39,726 bases of DNA from Chitinophagales bacterium (GCA_017303455.1 JAFLBM010000032.1:1-39726), one strand, 5' to 3'; positions 25,600-33,465 are shown, counted from the first letter of the stretch. Made by a program: numbers and translations. Notes: generated by a model not told the origin, from the sequence alone.

Positions 25600-26499
25600 A
25601 TGTCATCTACTCCCGAACAGATTCAGTCCTTTATTGATTACCTGAAATTTGAAAAAAGGTATTCTGTTCATACGGTCACTTCCTATCAAACCGATCTCAG
25701 TGCTTTTTTTGACTACCTGGACCTTCAATTCGGGAAGCTTTCTTTACATGAAATAACTGCCGGTTTCATCCGCAGCTGGCTGGCGGGTCTGAAAGATGCA
25801 GAGATGAGCTCCAAATCCATCAACCGGAAGATATCCACCCTCAGGTCTTTTTTTAAATACCAGTTGAAGACTGGTAAATTGGAGGTGTCACCAACGGCAA
25901 ATATTATTGCTCCGAAAATTGGTAAGCGGCTCCCGGTATTTATAAAGGAGCAGGATACAAAGGAACTGCTTCAGTCCCTGGCAGGGCTGACAGAAGACTG
26001 GAAAACGCTGAATGCAAAAATGCTGCTGACCTTGTTTTACACAACAGGCATGCGGTTGAGTGAGTTGATCAACCTGAAAGAAAAGCAGCTTGACCTGGGA
26101 CGGTCGCAGATCAAGGTGCTGGGCAAAGGGAATAAGGAGAGGATTATCCCCGTCAGTAAAGAGGTGATTGTTATTATCAGGGATTACCAGCAATGGAAAA
26201 GAAAGGAATTTGAGAAAGCAGAAGAAGTGTTGCTGGTTACAGAAAAAGGGAAGAAAATGTACCCAAAATACGCCTACCTGCTGGTGAAACAATATCTGGG
26301 AGAGATCAAAACGCTTGACAAAAAAAGTCCACATATTCTTCGTCATACATTTGCCACACACCTGATGAACGGCGGCGCTGACCTGAATGCTGTTAAAGAA
26401 CTGCTGGGGCACAGCAGCCTTGCCTCCACGCAGGTTTACACACATAATACCATCGAAAAGCTGAAAGATGTGCACAAAAAGGCTCACCCGAAGGCCTGA
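25600..26499 (+). CDS. xerC: Tyrosine recombinase XerC/XerD family
   Basis: 299 residues, the standard Xer length. The N-terminal SAM-like core-binding domain spans about 1-100, the catalytic domain 110-299. The full catalytic set is visible: Arg152 (TTGMRLSE), Lys176 (GKGNKER), His245 and Arg248 (HILRHTFATHL), His271 (LLGHSS) and the nucleophile Tyr280 (TQVYTH). Xer recombinases resolve chromosome dimers at dif during division. The housekeeping context between rpsU and hpf argues against a mobile integrase. The start codon directly follows the rpsU terminator, so the mRNA leader must be very short or come from read-through. XerC versus XerD cannot be settled from one gene. Confidence 0.92.
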   Translation: MSSTPEQIQSFIDYLKFEKRYSVHTVTSYQTDLSAFFDYLDLQFGKLSLHEITAGFIRSWLAGLKDAEMSSKSINRKISTLRSFFKYQLKTGKLEVSPTANIIAPKIGKRLPVFIKEQDTKELLQSLAGLTEDWKTLNAKMLLTLFYTTGMRLSELINLKEKQLDLGRSQIKVLGKGNKERIIPVSKEVIVIIRDYQQWKRKEFEKAEEVLLVTEKGKKMYPKYAYLLVKQYLGEIKTLDKKSPHILRHTFATHLMNGGADLNAVKELLGHSSLASTQVYTHNTIEKLKDVHKKAHPKA

Positions 26500-26539
26500 T
26501 ATATTTCCACTTAAACAATAAAATTTTGACAATAATTTG

Positions 26540-26570
26540 TTTGTCTTACCCGTTCAATTGTGTAACTTTA
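26540..26570 (+). promoter_or_regulatory. Promoter of hpf
   Basis: TTTG (26540-26543), 19 bases, TAACTTTA (26563-26570): a -33/-7 pair with one mismatch in the -7 element, 90 bases before the hpf start. Confidence 0.6.
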
Positions 26571-26659
26571 GAATGAACATTAACTGCAAGCTTATGTAAG
26601 AAATGTACTTTTAAAAAAGTTCTTTATTTATTGTTTCACAGTTAAAAATTGCGATTACT

Positions 26660-26959
26660 ATGAACGTAAACATTCAGACTGTTCGATTCGATGCGGACAG
26701 CCGGTTGGTAGAGTATGTCAACCGTAAATTAGAAAAGCTCAATACTTTTCACGACCGCATCATCAAAGTAAGTGTGTATCTGAAACTTGACAATGTGGTT
26801 CATACCATTAAAGACAAGATCGCAGAGATCAGAGTACACGTACCCCGCCAGGAGTTTTTTGTCAAATCAACCAGTAAATCATTTGAAACATCTTTTGACG
26901 ATGCCTTTGAATCCATCGTTAACCAGATAAAAAGAAAAAAACAAAAGCAGGCCGCTTAA
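26660..26959 (+). CDS. hpf: Ribosome hibernation-promoting factor (short HPF/RaiA type)
   Basis: 99 residues of the S30AE fold (beta-alpha-beta-beta-beta-alpha). The sequence MNVNIQTVRFDADSRLVEYV...KLEKLNTFHDRI...VHTIKDKIAEIRVHVPRQEFFVKSTSKSFETSFDDAFESIVNQIKRKK matches the short form that binds the 30S decoding region and inactivates ribosomes in starvation. It lacks the long C-terminal dimerisation domain. It has its own promoter and a strong terminator 12 bases after the stop, so it can be expressed apart from xerC. Confidence 0.93.
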   Translation: MNVNIQTVRFDADSRLVEYVNRKLEKLNTFHDRIIKVSVYLKLDNVVHTIKDKIAEIRVHVPRQEFFVKSTSKSFETSFDDAFESIVNQIKRKKQKQAA

Positions 26960-26970
26960 AAAAGATTACA

Positions 26971-27000
26971 AGACCCCGCCCAGCAGCGGGGTCTTTTTTT
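26971..27000 (+). terminator. hpf terminator
   Basis: AGACCCCGC (26971-26979), loop CCAGCA, GCGGGGTCT (26986-26994), then TTTTTTT. A perfect 9-bp GC-rich stem. Confidence 0.93.
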
Positions 27001-27037
27001 GTGGGTTACTTATCTGTTTTTTTGGAATAAAAGGGGA

Positions 27038-27663
27038 ATGCGTTATTCTCCTTTTTACATATCTCTGTTATTATGTTCCTGCTCTGGTGAGCCGCGGGGT
27101 AAGGTTACCGGAATAAACAAAGTACCACACAGCATTGCTATCTTGCCATTTGCTGGTACAGACAAAAACATGATCCGGGAAATCCAATCCGGTCTTGAAA
27201 AGAGATTGCATGCTACAATTATACTTTTAGAAGAAAAGCCCGTTCCCGGGTCTGCATTTTACAAACCCCGTCAGCGCTATCTGGCCGACAGCCTGTTGGT
27301 TTTCCTGAAGCAATGTAATGCAGGCCGTCACGGGAAAATACTGGGCATAACCCCAAAAGATATTTCCACTACCAAAAAGCCGCATGGTAATTGGGGAATA
27401 ATGGGATTGGGGTATTGCCCCGGGAAGCTTGTGTGATATCATCTTTCCGTCCAATCAAAAAAATAAGAAACCGGGAGCATTTTATTAACAGGATGGTCAT
27501 ACTGGCTATGCATGAACTGGGTCATACGTATTCTTTACCTCATTGCCCCAATGATCCCTGTATTATGAAAGATGCCCGGGGAAAAATGAACCTTGATAAT
27601 GGTGAAACCTATTGCAATAAGTGCAGCGCTTTTTTAAAACAGTCAGGTATTTTGAGAGGGTAG
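27038..27663 (+). pseudogene. Archaemetzincin-like zinc metalloprotease (M54), frameshifted
   Basis: Two overlapping frames encode the two halves of one protein. Frame one from the ATG at 27038 (AAAAGGGGA just before it) gives a lipoprotein-like N-terminus (ISLLLCSCSGEP) and ends ...GIMGLGYCPGK then stops at 27436. The adjacent frame continues as ACVISSFRPIKK and carries the metzincin site HELGHTYSLPHC, then PNDPCIM and later YCNKC. This is the archaemetzincin layout HExxHxxGxxHC-x4-CxM...CxxC, with Ser in place of the usual Gly. One extra A near 27423-27425 (GGGAAG to GGGAAAG) would join them into about 209 residues. It is either a one-base deletion that broke the gene or a sequencing error. 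Confidence 0.82.
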
Positions 27664-27727
27664 TGAAGATTTCCTGCATTTATTCACAACCAGTTGAAAA
27701 CAAACAAAAAAATCCCGTAGCAAAATT

Positions 27728-27756
27728 TTTGCAATATCTAAATTCCCTTACCTTTG
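27728..27756 (+). promoter_or_regulatory. Promoter of the tRNA-tuf operon
   Basis: TTTG (27728-27731), 17 bases, TACCTTTG (27749-27756). The -7 element is a perfect TAnnTTTG match and lies 77 bases before the first tRNA gene. The spacer is two bases shorter than at the other promoters in the window. Confidence 0.65.
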
Positions 27757-27832
27757 CCTTCCCAAAATTTGGGGGTAGTTCTTTATTGTTTATTCCGCCT
27801 ATGTTATCCAGCCGGGCGGATGTTTGATAAAT

Positions 27833-27905
27833 GCCACCTTAGCTCAGCTGGTAGAGCAACTGATTTGTAATCAGTAGGTCGCCAGTTCGATTCTGGCAGG
27901 TGGCT
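27833..27905 (+). tRNA. tRNA-Thr (anticodon TGT)
   Basis: A 73-base cloverleaf. Acceptor GCCACCT pairs with AGGTGGC, the anticodon arm is ACTGA-TTTGTAA-TCAGT, and the T arm is GCCAG-TTCGATT-CTGGC. No CCA is encoded. First of four tRNAs before tuf. Confidence 0.97.
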
Positions 27906-27937
27906 CAGTTGACAATTGGCAATTGCCGATTGGCAAT

Positions 27938-28020
27938 GGGCAAGTAGCCAAGTGGCCAACGGCAACAGACTGTAAATCTGTCCTCTTCGGAGTTCGGTGG
28001 TTCGAATCCATCCTTGCCCA
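27938..28020 (+). tRNA. tRNA-Tyr (anticodon GTA)
   Basis: An 83-base cloverleaf with a long variable arm, as expected for bacterial tRNA-Tyr. Acceptor GGGCAAG pairs with CTTGCCC, and the anticodon arm is CAGA-CTGTAAA-TCTG. The 32-base spacer before it holds the inverted and direct copies of TTGGCAAT, TTGCCGATTGGCAAT. Confidence 0.97.
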
Positions 28021-28052
28021 CCTTAGTTCTTTATTTAACTGAAAAGTTACCA

Positions 28053-28125
28053 GCGGGAGTAGCTCATTTGGTAGAGCGATAGCCTTCCAAGCTATAGGTG
28101 GCGAGTTCGAGCCTCGTCTCCCGCT
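28053..28125 (+). tRNA. tRNA-Gly (anticodon TCC)
   Basis: A 73-base cloverleaf. Acceptor GCGGGAG pairs with CTCCCGC, the anticodon arm is ATAGC-CTTCCAA-GCTAT, and the T arm contains GTTCGAGCC. No CCA is encoded. Confidence 0.97.
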
Positions 28126-28157
28126 CTTAAATTACTGCCTGCGACGGCAGTGGAAAA

Positions 28158-28229
28158 GCCGTTGTAGCTCAGTGGCAGAGCACTTCCTTGGTAAGGAAGA
28201 GGTCAAGGGTTCAATTCCCTTTAACGGCT
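28158..28229 (+). tRNA. tRNA-Thr (anticodon GGT)
   Basis: A 72-base cloverleaf. Acceptor GCCGTTG pairs with TAACGGC with one G-T, and the anticodon arm is CTTCC-TTGGTAA-GGAAG. The preceding spacer contains the small hairpin ACTGCC-TGCGAC-GGCAGT. It is followed 169 bases later by tuf. Confidence 0.97.
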
Positions 28230-28284
28230 CAATACTGGTTACCGGGTTTACCGGCGGCCGGTGAATAGTGTACAGGACGATGAA

Positions 28285-28304
28285 CCTGCCTGACGGTAGG
28301 CAGG
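28285..28304. repeat. Palindromic intergenic repeat, copy 1
   Basis: CCTGCCT (28285-28291), centre GACGGT, AGGCAGG (28298-28304). Perfect 7-bp arms. A second copy with the same arms lies at 29615-29634. It sits in the tRNA-Thr/tuf spacer, which also holds ACCGG-CGG-CCGGT. Confidence 0.75.
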
Positions 28305-28398
28305 GAGTGCGACGCAAGAAAAGCTGATAGTAGCAGTACTGTTGGTTTCATTATAGAAAACAAAAATTAGTAAAACACAACTTTAAAAACACATAACA

Positions 28399-29586
28399 AT
28401 GTCAAAAGAGACCTTTAAGAGGGACAAACCCCACGTAAACATTGGTACGATTGGTCACGTTGACCATGGTAAGACCACACTGACTGCCGCAATTACAGAA
28501 GTTCTTTCTAAAAGAGGCCTGGCGACAGCAAAAAAATATGATGATATTGATGGAGCTCCTGAAGAAAAAGAAAGGGGTATCACCATTAATACAGCTCACG
28601 TTGAGTACCAGACTGACACCCGTCACTATGCTCACGTTGACTGTCCCGGTCACGCTGACTATGTGAAAAACATGATCACTGGTGCGGCCCAGATGGACGG
28701 TGCTATTCTTGTAGTTGCCGCTACTGACGGACCTATGCCTCAAACTAAAGAACACATCCTTTTGGCCCGCCAGGTAGGTGTACCAACAATGGTTGTGTTT
28801 ATGAATAAAGTTGACCTGGTAGAAGATCCTGAATTATTGGAGCTGGTTGAAATGGAAATCCGTGAAGAGCTGACTAAACGTGGCTTCGATGGTGACAATA
28901 CTCCAATCATTAAAGGTTCTGCAACTGGCGCATTAGCTGGTGAAGAAAAATGGATCGGTGCCATCACTGAATTAATGGATGCAGTTGATAAATATATCCC
29001 GTTACCTCCCCGCCCGGTTGATCTTCCGTTCCTGATGTCTGTGGAAGACGTATTCTCTATCACAGGTCGTGGTACAGTTGCTACCGGTCGTATTGAAAGA
29101 GGTCGTATTAAAGTAGGTGAAGCTGTTGAGATCGTTGGTCTGATGGATGCTCCTCTTAACTCAACTTGTACAGGTGTGGAAATGTTCCGCAAATTACTGG
29201 ATGAAGGTGAAGCTGGTGATAACGCAGGTTTATTGCTTCGCGGTATTGAGAAAACGCAGATCCGTCGTGGTATGGTTATCTGTAAGCCAGGTTCTATCAC
29301 TCCGCACACTGAATTCAAAGGAGAGGTTTACGTATTAAGCAAAGATGAAGGTGGACGTCACACTCCGTTCTTCCAGAAATACCGCCCTCAGTTCTACTTC
29401 CGTACTACGGACGTGACTGGTGAGGTTGAACTGGCTCCAGGTACTGAAATGGTTATGCCTGGTGATAATACTTCAATCACTGTGAAACTGATCCAGCCGA
29501 TCGCAATGGAGAAAGGTCTGAAATTTGCGATTCGGGAAGGTGGCCGTACAGTAGGTGCAGGTCAGGTGACTGAGATATTGAAATAA
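28399..29586 (+). CDS. tuf: Elongation factor Tu
   Basis: 395 residues. EF-Tu delivers aminoacyl-tRNA to the ribosome with GTP hydrolysis. G1 is GHVDHGKT (19-26), the switch I region is RGITINTAHVEY, G3 is DCPGH, G4 is NKVD, and domains 2 and 3 follow with the terminal GGRTVGAGQVTEIL. Codon use is visibly more C-rich at third positions in repeated words such as CGT and GGT than in the surrounding accessory genes, as expected of a highly expressed gene. It lies in a tRNA(4)-tuf-tRNA-Trp-secE-nusG order, probably read from the promoter near 27.73 kb. Confidence 0.99.
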   Translation: MSKETFKRDKPHVNIGTIGHVDHGKTTLTAAITEVLSKRGLATAKKYDDIDGAPEEKERGITINTAHVEYQTDTRHYAHVDCPGHADYVKNMITGAAQMDGAILVVAATDGPMPQTKEHILLARQVGVPTMVVFMNKVDLVEDPELLELVEMEIREELTKRGFDGDNTPIIKGSATGALAGEEKWIGAITELMDAVDKYIPLPPRPVDLPFLMSVEDVFSITGRGTVATGRIERGRIKVGEAVEIVGLMDAPLNSTCTGVEMFRKLLDEGEAGDNAGLLLRGIEKTQIRRGMVICKPGSITPHTEFKGEVYVLSKDEGGRHTPFFQKYRPQFYFRTTDVTGEVELAPGTEMVMPGDNTSITVKLIQPIAMEKGLKFAIREGGRTVGAGQVTEILK

Positions 29587-29587
29587 G

Positions 29588-29634
29588 GTAAGCTACGAGC
29601 TACGGGCTTTTAGCCCTGCCTACCGGCAGGCAGG
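29588..29634. repeat. Heptad repeat plus palindromic repeat copy 2 downstream of tuf
   Basis: AGCTACGAGCTACG (two AGCTACG heptads at 29591-29604) runs into the small hairpin GGGC-TTTTA-GCCC and then CCTGCCT (29615-29621), centre ACCGGC, AGGCAGG (29628-29634). The arms are identical to copy 1 near 28.29 kb. This fills much of the 184-base tuf/tRNA-Trp spacer. Confidence 0.7.
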
Positions 29635-29683
29635 TACGAGCCGTTAGGCTTTTCAGATAAAGATTTATATCTTTACAACATAT

Positions 29684-29721
29684 GCTAAAAGCTGTTTCGG
29701 TAACACGGAATAGCTTTTAGC
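29684..29721 (+). promoter_or_regulatory. Long stem-loop between tuf and tRNA-Trp
   Basis: GCTAAAAGCTGTTTCG (29684-29699) pairs with CGGAATAGCTTTTAGC (29706-29721) around the hexaloop GTAACA: 16 base pairs including two G-T. It is followed by TTTCTAAGG, too poor in T for a confident terminator. It may attenuate or process the transcript between tuf and the trnW-secE-nusG segment. Confidence 0.65.
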
Positions 29722-29770
29722 TTTCTAAGGGCACGGTCCCGCGTTGGCAGGATACGGGTCCAAAAGATAC

Positions 29771-29841
29771 ACGGGCATGGTGCAACGGTAGCATACGGGT
29801 CTCCAAAACCTTTGATCTGGGTTCGAATCCTAGTGCCCGTG
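29771..29841 (+). tRNA. tRNA-Trp (anticodon CCA)
   Basis: A 71-base cloverleaf. Acceptor ACGGGCA pairs with TGCCCGT, anticodon loop CTCCAAA, T arm CTGGG-TTCGAAT-CCTAG. The outermost anticodon-stem pair appears mismatched (C-T) and one G-T is present. No CCA is encoded. It lies 62 bases before secE. Confidence 0.92.
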
Positions 29842-29903
29842 CTGATTAAATGCCAGGGTGAATAAAAGTCATTCTGCCTGGCATAATTTGAAAATTAATT
29901 GTT

Positions 29904-30101
29904 ATGATTAAAATTGGTAATTACTTCCGTGATTCTTACAAGGAATTGATGGAGAAAGTGAGTTGGCCTACCTGGGCACAGTTGCAGCAATCAACGATGA
30001 TTGTGCTGGTGGCCACCCTGGTGATCACTGCCCTTGTTTCCCTGATGGATTTTGGAGCTGGTGGTGTCCTGAAGCAGATTTATAAAATGTTACCTTATTA
30101 A
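29904..30101 (+). CDS. secE: Preprotein translocase subunit SecE
   Basis: 65 residues, the short single-helix form of SecE. An amphipathic N-terminal part with the conserved KVSWPTWAQL is followed by one membrane helix (about 32-52, MIVLVATLVITALVSLM). SecE clamps SecY in the inner-membrane Sec translocon. nusG starts 10 bases downstream, so the pair is co-transcribed with tRNA-Trp. Confidence 0.96.
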   Translation: MIKIGNYFRDSYKELMEKVSWPTWAQLQQSTMIVLVATLVITALVSLMDFGAGGVLKQIYKMLPY

Positions 30102-30111
30102 TTCAAGTAAG

Positions 30112-30693
30112 ATGGAAGAAGCAGTAAAAACACAGGATGCACCACAGCAGGAAACGAAGTGGTTTGTGCTTCGTGTGGTAAGCGGAAAGGAACGTAAGGT
30201 AAAAGAATACCTGGATAAAGAAATATCCCGTGGTGGCTGGAGTGAGATCGTTAAACAGGTATTTCTTCCTGTTGAGAAAGTATACAAGGTGGCGAATGGA
30301 AAGAAAGTGGTTCGGGAAAGGAACTATTACCCAGGCTATGTAATGATAGAAATTACAGATGGCAAACTCAGTGATGATCTTCGTGACATTATTAAAAACA
30401 CCACCAACGTTATTCATTTCCTGGGTAAGGAAAACCCCATTGCACTTCGCAAAGCCGAAGTAAATAAGATGCTGGGTAAAATGGATGAAATGGCGGAAGC
30501 CGGTGGAGTTAGCATGAGTGAGCCATTCATAGTTGGTGAAACCATCAAGATCATTGAAGGGCCTTTCAATGACTTCAATGGTGTGATTGAAGAAGTGAAT
30601 GATGAGAAAAAGAAACTCAAAGTTACTGTGAAGATATTCGGACGTTCAACTCCTGTTGAACTGAATTATATGCAGGTAGAAAAGATTAGCTGA
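30112..30693 (+). CDS. nusG: Transcription termination/antitermination protein NusG
   Basis: 193 residues. The NGN domain starts at WFVLRVVSGKERKVKEYL and includes VFLPVEKVYK and YYPGYVMIEI; the KOW domain is near the C-terminus (IEGPFNDFNGVIEEVN). NusG binds RNA polymerase at the clamp helices and couples it to Rho or ribosomal S10. Unlike the usual order, rplK does not follow directly: a terminator and an unrelated outer-membrane protein gene intervene. Confidence 0.97.
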   Translation: MEEAVKTQDAPQQETKWFVLRVVSGKERKVKEYLDKEISRGGWSEIVKQVFLPVEKVYKVANGKKVVRERNYYPGYVMIEITDGKLSDDLRDIIKNTTNVIHFLGKENPIALRKAEVNKMLGKMDEMAEAGGVSMSEPFIVGETIKIIEGPFNDFNGVIEEVNDEKKKLKVTVKIFGRSTPVELNYMQVEKIS

Positions 30694-30719
30694 TCACCTG
30701 CTTCGATATAAAAAATTGG

Positions 30720-30744
30720 TCCCGCTTTTAGCGGGATTTTTTTT
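30720..30744 (+). terminator. nusG terminator
   Basis: TCCCGC (30720-30725), loop TTTTA, GCGGGA (30731-30736), then TTTTTTTT. It closes the secE-nusG transcript. Confidence 0.92.
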
Positions 30745-30892
30745 GCCTGTTCTGTTAAGGCTTTCTTAAACCATCCTTTTTTGACAGCAATCTGCATTTT
30801 GTTTTGATAAACGGTAACATTACGGCCTGTTCATACGTATACCTTCGTAGTGCAACTGTTGACCAAATAAGCCTAAACCAACAAACCGTAAC

Positions 30893-33391
30893 ATGAAGAG
30901 AAAACGTGTCATGCAATGTTGTGCAGCCATGCTGATAAGTTTAGCTGCCATCGCCCAGCAACCAGTTCCTAAAACTTTACCAGCCAAACGAACAACAGCC
31001 AGTTTCAAAATTGACGGCAGCCTGGAGGAAGCGGCCTGGAAAGAAGCTACCCCCGCCACGCAGTTTGTAGAATGGCGACCCAATTTTGGTGCCATTGAAG
31101 ATGCTGATACCCGTACTGAAATATACCTGCTGTATGATAACACTTCAATCTATATCGCCGGCTATTGCCATGAAAAATCGAAGGACAGTGTATCCAAAGA
31201 ACTCGTAGGACGGGATGTGATCGGTGTAAACGACTATGTCGGTGTCATCTTCGACACCTATAAGGACAAGATCAATGGTTTTGGATTTTATATTACCCCT
31301 TTAGGAGAACAGTTTGATGCGAAATACTCCAATACAGTTGGAGAAGACGGATCGTGGAATGCTGTTTGGGACGGGGAGGCAAAAATTGTATCCGATGGCT
31401 GGACCTTTGAAATGCGTATCCCGCACTCTGCTATACGGTTTGTTAGTAAAGAGAACCAAACCTGGGGTTTGAATATTACCCGTAACAGGAAAAAAGTGGG
31501 TCGCCAGTTCATGTGGAATCCCGTGGATCCTAAAGTAAATGGTTTTTTGAACCAGGCTGGGGAGTGGACCGGTATTGAGAAAATAGTGGCACCGGTTCGT
31601 TTACAATTCTCTCCCTATTTCTCAACATATATTAACCACTACCCCAACAATACTGCAGGTGTTAAGAACGTAACATCATCGGTAAATGGGGGTATGGATG
31701 TAAAGTATGGCATCAGCGATGCTTTCACTCTTGATATGACCCTGATACCGGATTTCGGCCAGGTGCAAAGTGATAACCAGGTGCTGAACCTGACACCGTT
31801 TGAAGTTAAGTTTAATGAGAATCGTTCTTTCTTTACAGAAGGTACTGAGTTGTTCAGTAAAGGCAACCTGTTTTATTCAAGACGAATAGGAGGGCAACCG
31901 CTTAATGCGTATAATATTAATCTTGGGTCAGATGAAGAAGTAAAAAAGAATCCCCTGGAGTCGAAACTGATAAATGCCACAAAAGTATCAGGCCGTACCA
32001 AGAAGGGCTTTGGACTGGGAGTTTTTAATGCCATTACAAAACCTATGTATGCAACCATTGAGAACAGTGTTACGAAAGAAACAAGAAAGGCAGAAACCGG
32101 TCCTTTAACCAATTATAATATCATTGTGTTTGACCAGACGCTGAAAAACAATTCTTCGGTCTCTTTTATCAATACAAATACGCTGCGGAGTGGCGGCGAT
32201 TACGATGCAAATGTGAGTGCAGCTTTATTTGATTTTAATAATAAAAAGAATACGTATAACTGGAATGGTAAATTCTCGGTGAGCCAGTTGTTGTTTAAGG
32301 ATAAAACGGTCAGCGGATACTCGCAAAACCTGGGATTTGGAAAAACAGGGGGAAGATGGAACTTCCAGTTAGCGCAGGAATTAGCTGATGAAAAATATGA
32401 TATCAACGATATGGGCATCCTGTTTAATAATAATTATATCGATCATTATTTATGGACAGGGTATCGCTGGCTGAAGCCTACCAAATGGTATAACAGGATA
32501 CAGGTTAATTACAATGCTAATTACAGTGCTTTGTATAAAAGGATACCCGGACAATTTGTGGAGGGAAAATTTCAAAGCTTTAATACCAATGTTAATGCAA
32601 ACATTCAGTTTAAGAATCTCTGGTGGATGGGGATGTTTGTGGGCTATTCCACAAGGGGCAATGATTTTTATGAACCCCGCCGCCAGGGGTATTCATTCAG
32701 GACACCAACAAGACTACAGTTCAATCCCTGGGTGGAAACCAACTTTACAAAGAAATATTATGTAAGTTTCAATTATTTTGTCGGGATACGGAAGCTGGAT
32801 CTTTTTACAAGCCCCAATCATGAGATCAGTATTTTTCACCGCTATCGTTTCAGCGACCGGTTTTCTATCAGCCAGAGCTTGAATTATAACCCGGTTAAAA
32901 ATGATGCTGGCTTTTATAACCCCATTGACGAAAATGGCAACCAGATCATCGTTAGTGATATTTTGTTTTCCCGCAGGGACAGAAAGACTGTTGATAATGT
33001 GATCTCGTTCAAATACAGTTTCAATAACAAATCCGGAATCACATTAAGGGCAAGACATTATTGGAGTAAAGTGCATGTTAAAGAATTATTTGATTTGCAG
33101 ACTTCCGGAATCCTGAAGCCAACTTCCCACACCACGCTTCCTTTGATGAACCAGAACTATAATATTTTCAATATTGATGCTGTTTATACCCTGCAGTTTG
33201 CGCCGGGCAGTTTCATTAACATTGTCTGGAAGGATCAGTCGTTTATGTTTGACCGTGAAATAGGTTACCGTTACTTTAAAAACTTTGGCCGTACCGTTGA
33301 TGCGCCGCAGAATAACAACCTGTCGTTAAAAGTGATCTATTTCCTGGATTACCTTGATTTTAAGAAATGGAAGAAAAAGAAAGATGCATAG
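30893..33391 (+). CDS. DUF5916 outer-membrane protein with CBM9-like N-terminal domain
   Basis: 832 residues with a signal peptide ending in the AAIAQQ region. Residues 30-240 resemble the carbohydrate-binding module 9-like domain (FKIDGSLEEAAWKEATPATQFVEW, TEIYLLYDNTSIYIAGYCHE, WTFEMRIPHSAIRF). The remainder is a DUF5916 region rich in alternating aromatic beta strands, probably an outer-membrane barrel (NRSFFTEGTELF, SVSFINTNTLRSGGDYDAN). Function is unknown; the CBM9-like part suggests glycan contact. It stands alone: a terminator precedes it, and an rplK promoter lies behind it. A TACCTTCG (30840-30847) with one mismatch to the -7 consensus may be its promoter. It interrupts the otherwise conserved nusG-rplK link. 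Confidence 0.85.
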   Translation: MKRKRVMQCCAAMLISLAAIAQQPVPKTLPAKRTTASFKIDGSLEEAAWKEATPATQFVEWRPNFGAIEDADTRTEIYLLYDNTSIYIAGYCHEKSKDSVSKELVGRDVIGVNDYVGVIFDTYKDKINGFGFYITPLGEQFDAKYSNTVGEDGSWNAVWDGEAKIVSDGWTFEMRIPHSAIRFVSKENQTWGLNITRNRKKVGRQFMWNPVDPKVNGFLNQAGEWTGIEKIVAPVRLQFSPYFSTYINHYPNNTAGVKNVTSSVNGGMDVKYGISDAFTLDMTLIPDFGQVQSDNQVLNLTPFEVKFNENRSFFTEGTELFSKGNLFYSRRIGGQPLNAYNINLGSDEEVKKNPLESKLINATKVSGRTKKGFGLGVFNAITKPMYATIENSVTKETRKAETGPLTNYNIIVFDQTLKNNSSVSFINTNTLRSGGDYDANVSAALFDFNNKKNTYNWNGKFSVSQLLFKDKTVSGYSQNLGFGKTGGRWNFQLAQELADEKYDINDMGILFNNNYIDHYLWTGYRWLKPTKWYNRIQVNYNANYSALYKRIPGQFVEGKFQSFNTNVNANIQFKNLWWMGMFVGYSTRGNDFYEPRRQGYSFRTPTRLQFNPWVETNFTKKYYVSFNYFVGIRKLDLFTSPNHEISIFHRYRFSDRFSISQSLNYNPVKNDAGFYNPIDENGNQIIVSDILFSRRDRKTVDNVISFKYSFNNKSGITLRARHYWSKVHVKELFDLQTSGILKPTSHTTLPLMNQNYNIFNIDAVYTLQFAPGSFINIVWKDQSFMFDREIGYRYFKNFGRTVDAPQNNNLSLKVIYFLDYLDFKKWKKKKDA

Positions 33392-33434
33392 CAGGAGAGC
33401 AGGTCAGAAGACCGAAAAAAAAGTGCTGAAACCC

Positions 33435-33465
33435 TTTGCCCATCGGGTATTTGCCCTTACCTTTG
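33435..33465 (+). promoter_or_regulatory. Promoter of the rplKAJL operon
   Basis: TTTG (33435-33438), exactly 19 bases, TACCTTTG (33458-33465): a full match to the Bacteroidota -33/-7 pair. It lies 130 bases before rplK, leaving a structured leader. Confidence 0.8.

Noticed and set aside
25600..26499. XerC-like gene next to tRNAs as an integrase of a mobile island
   Set aside because: Standard 299-residue Xer in the conserved rpsU-xerC-hpf context; no direct repeats of tRNA ends or cargo genes seen.
25888..26532. 214-codon open frame antisense to xerC
   Set aside because: No recognisable family, while the plus strand carries all Xer catalytic residues.
27391..27663. Independent 90-residue gene starting with TTG
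   Set aside because: Its first residues are the shifted reading of the upstream half; it is better explained as the second half of the frameshifted archaemetzincin.
27909..27923. Second Crp/Fnr-like site (TTGACAATTGGCAA) in the tRNA spacer
   Set aside because: One half-site mismatch, and it lies inside a transcribed tRNA spacer with its own TTGGCAAT repeats, so a chance match is likely.
28740..29318. 192-codon open frame antisense to tuf
   Set aside because: Shadow of the highly biased tuf codons; low-complexity Ser/Pro composition.
29684..29730. Long tuf-trnW hairpin as a definite terminator
   Set aside because: Only TTTC follows the stem; called a stem-loop of uncertain role.
30893..33391. 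DUF5916 gene as a TonB-dependent receptor
   Set aside because: No plug domain or TonB box; the N-terminus is CBM9-like instead.
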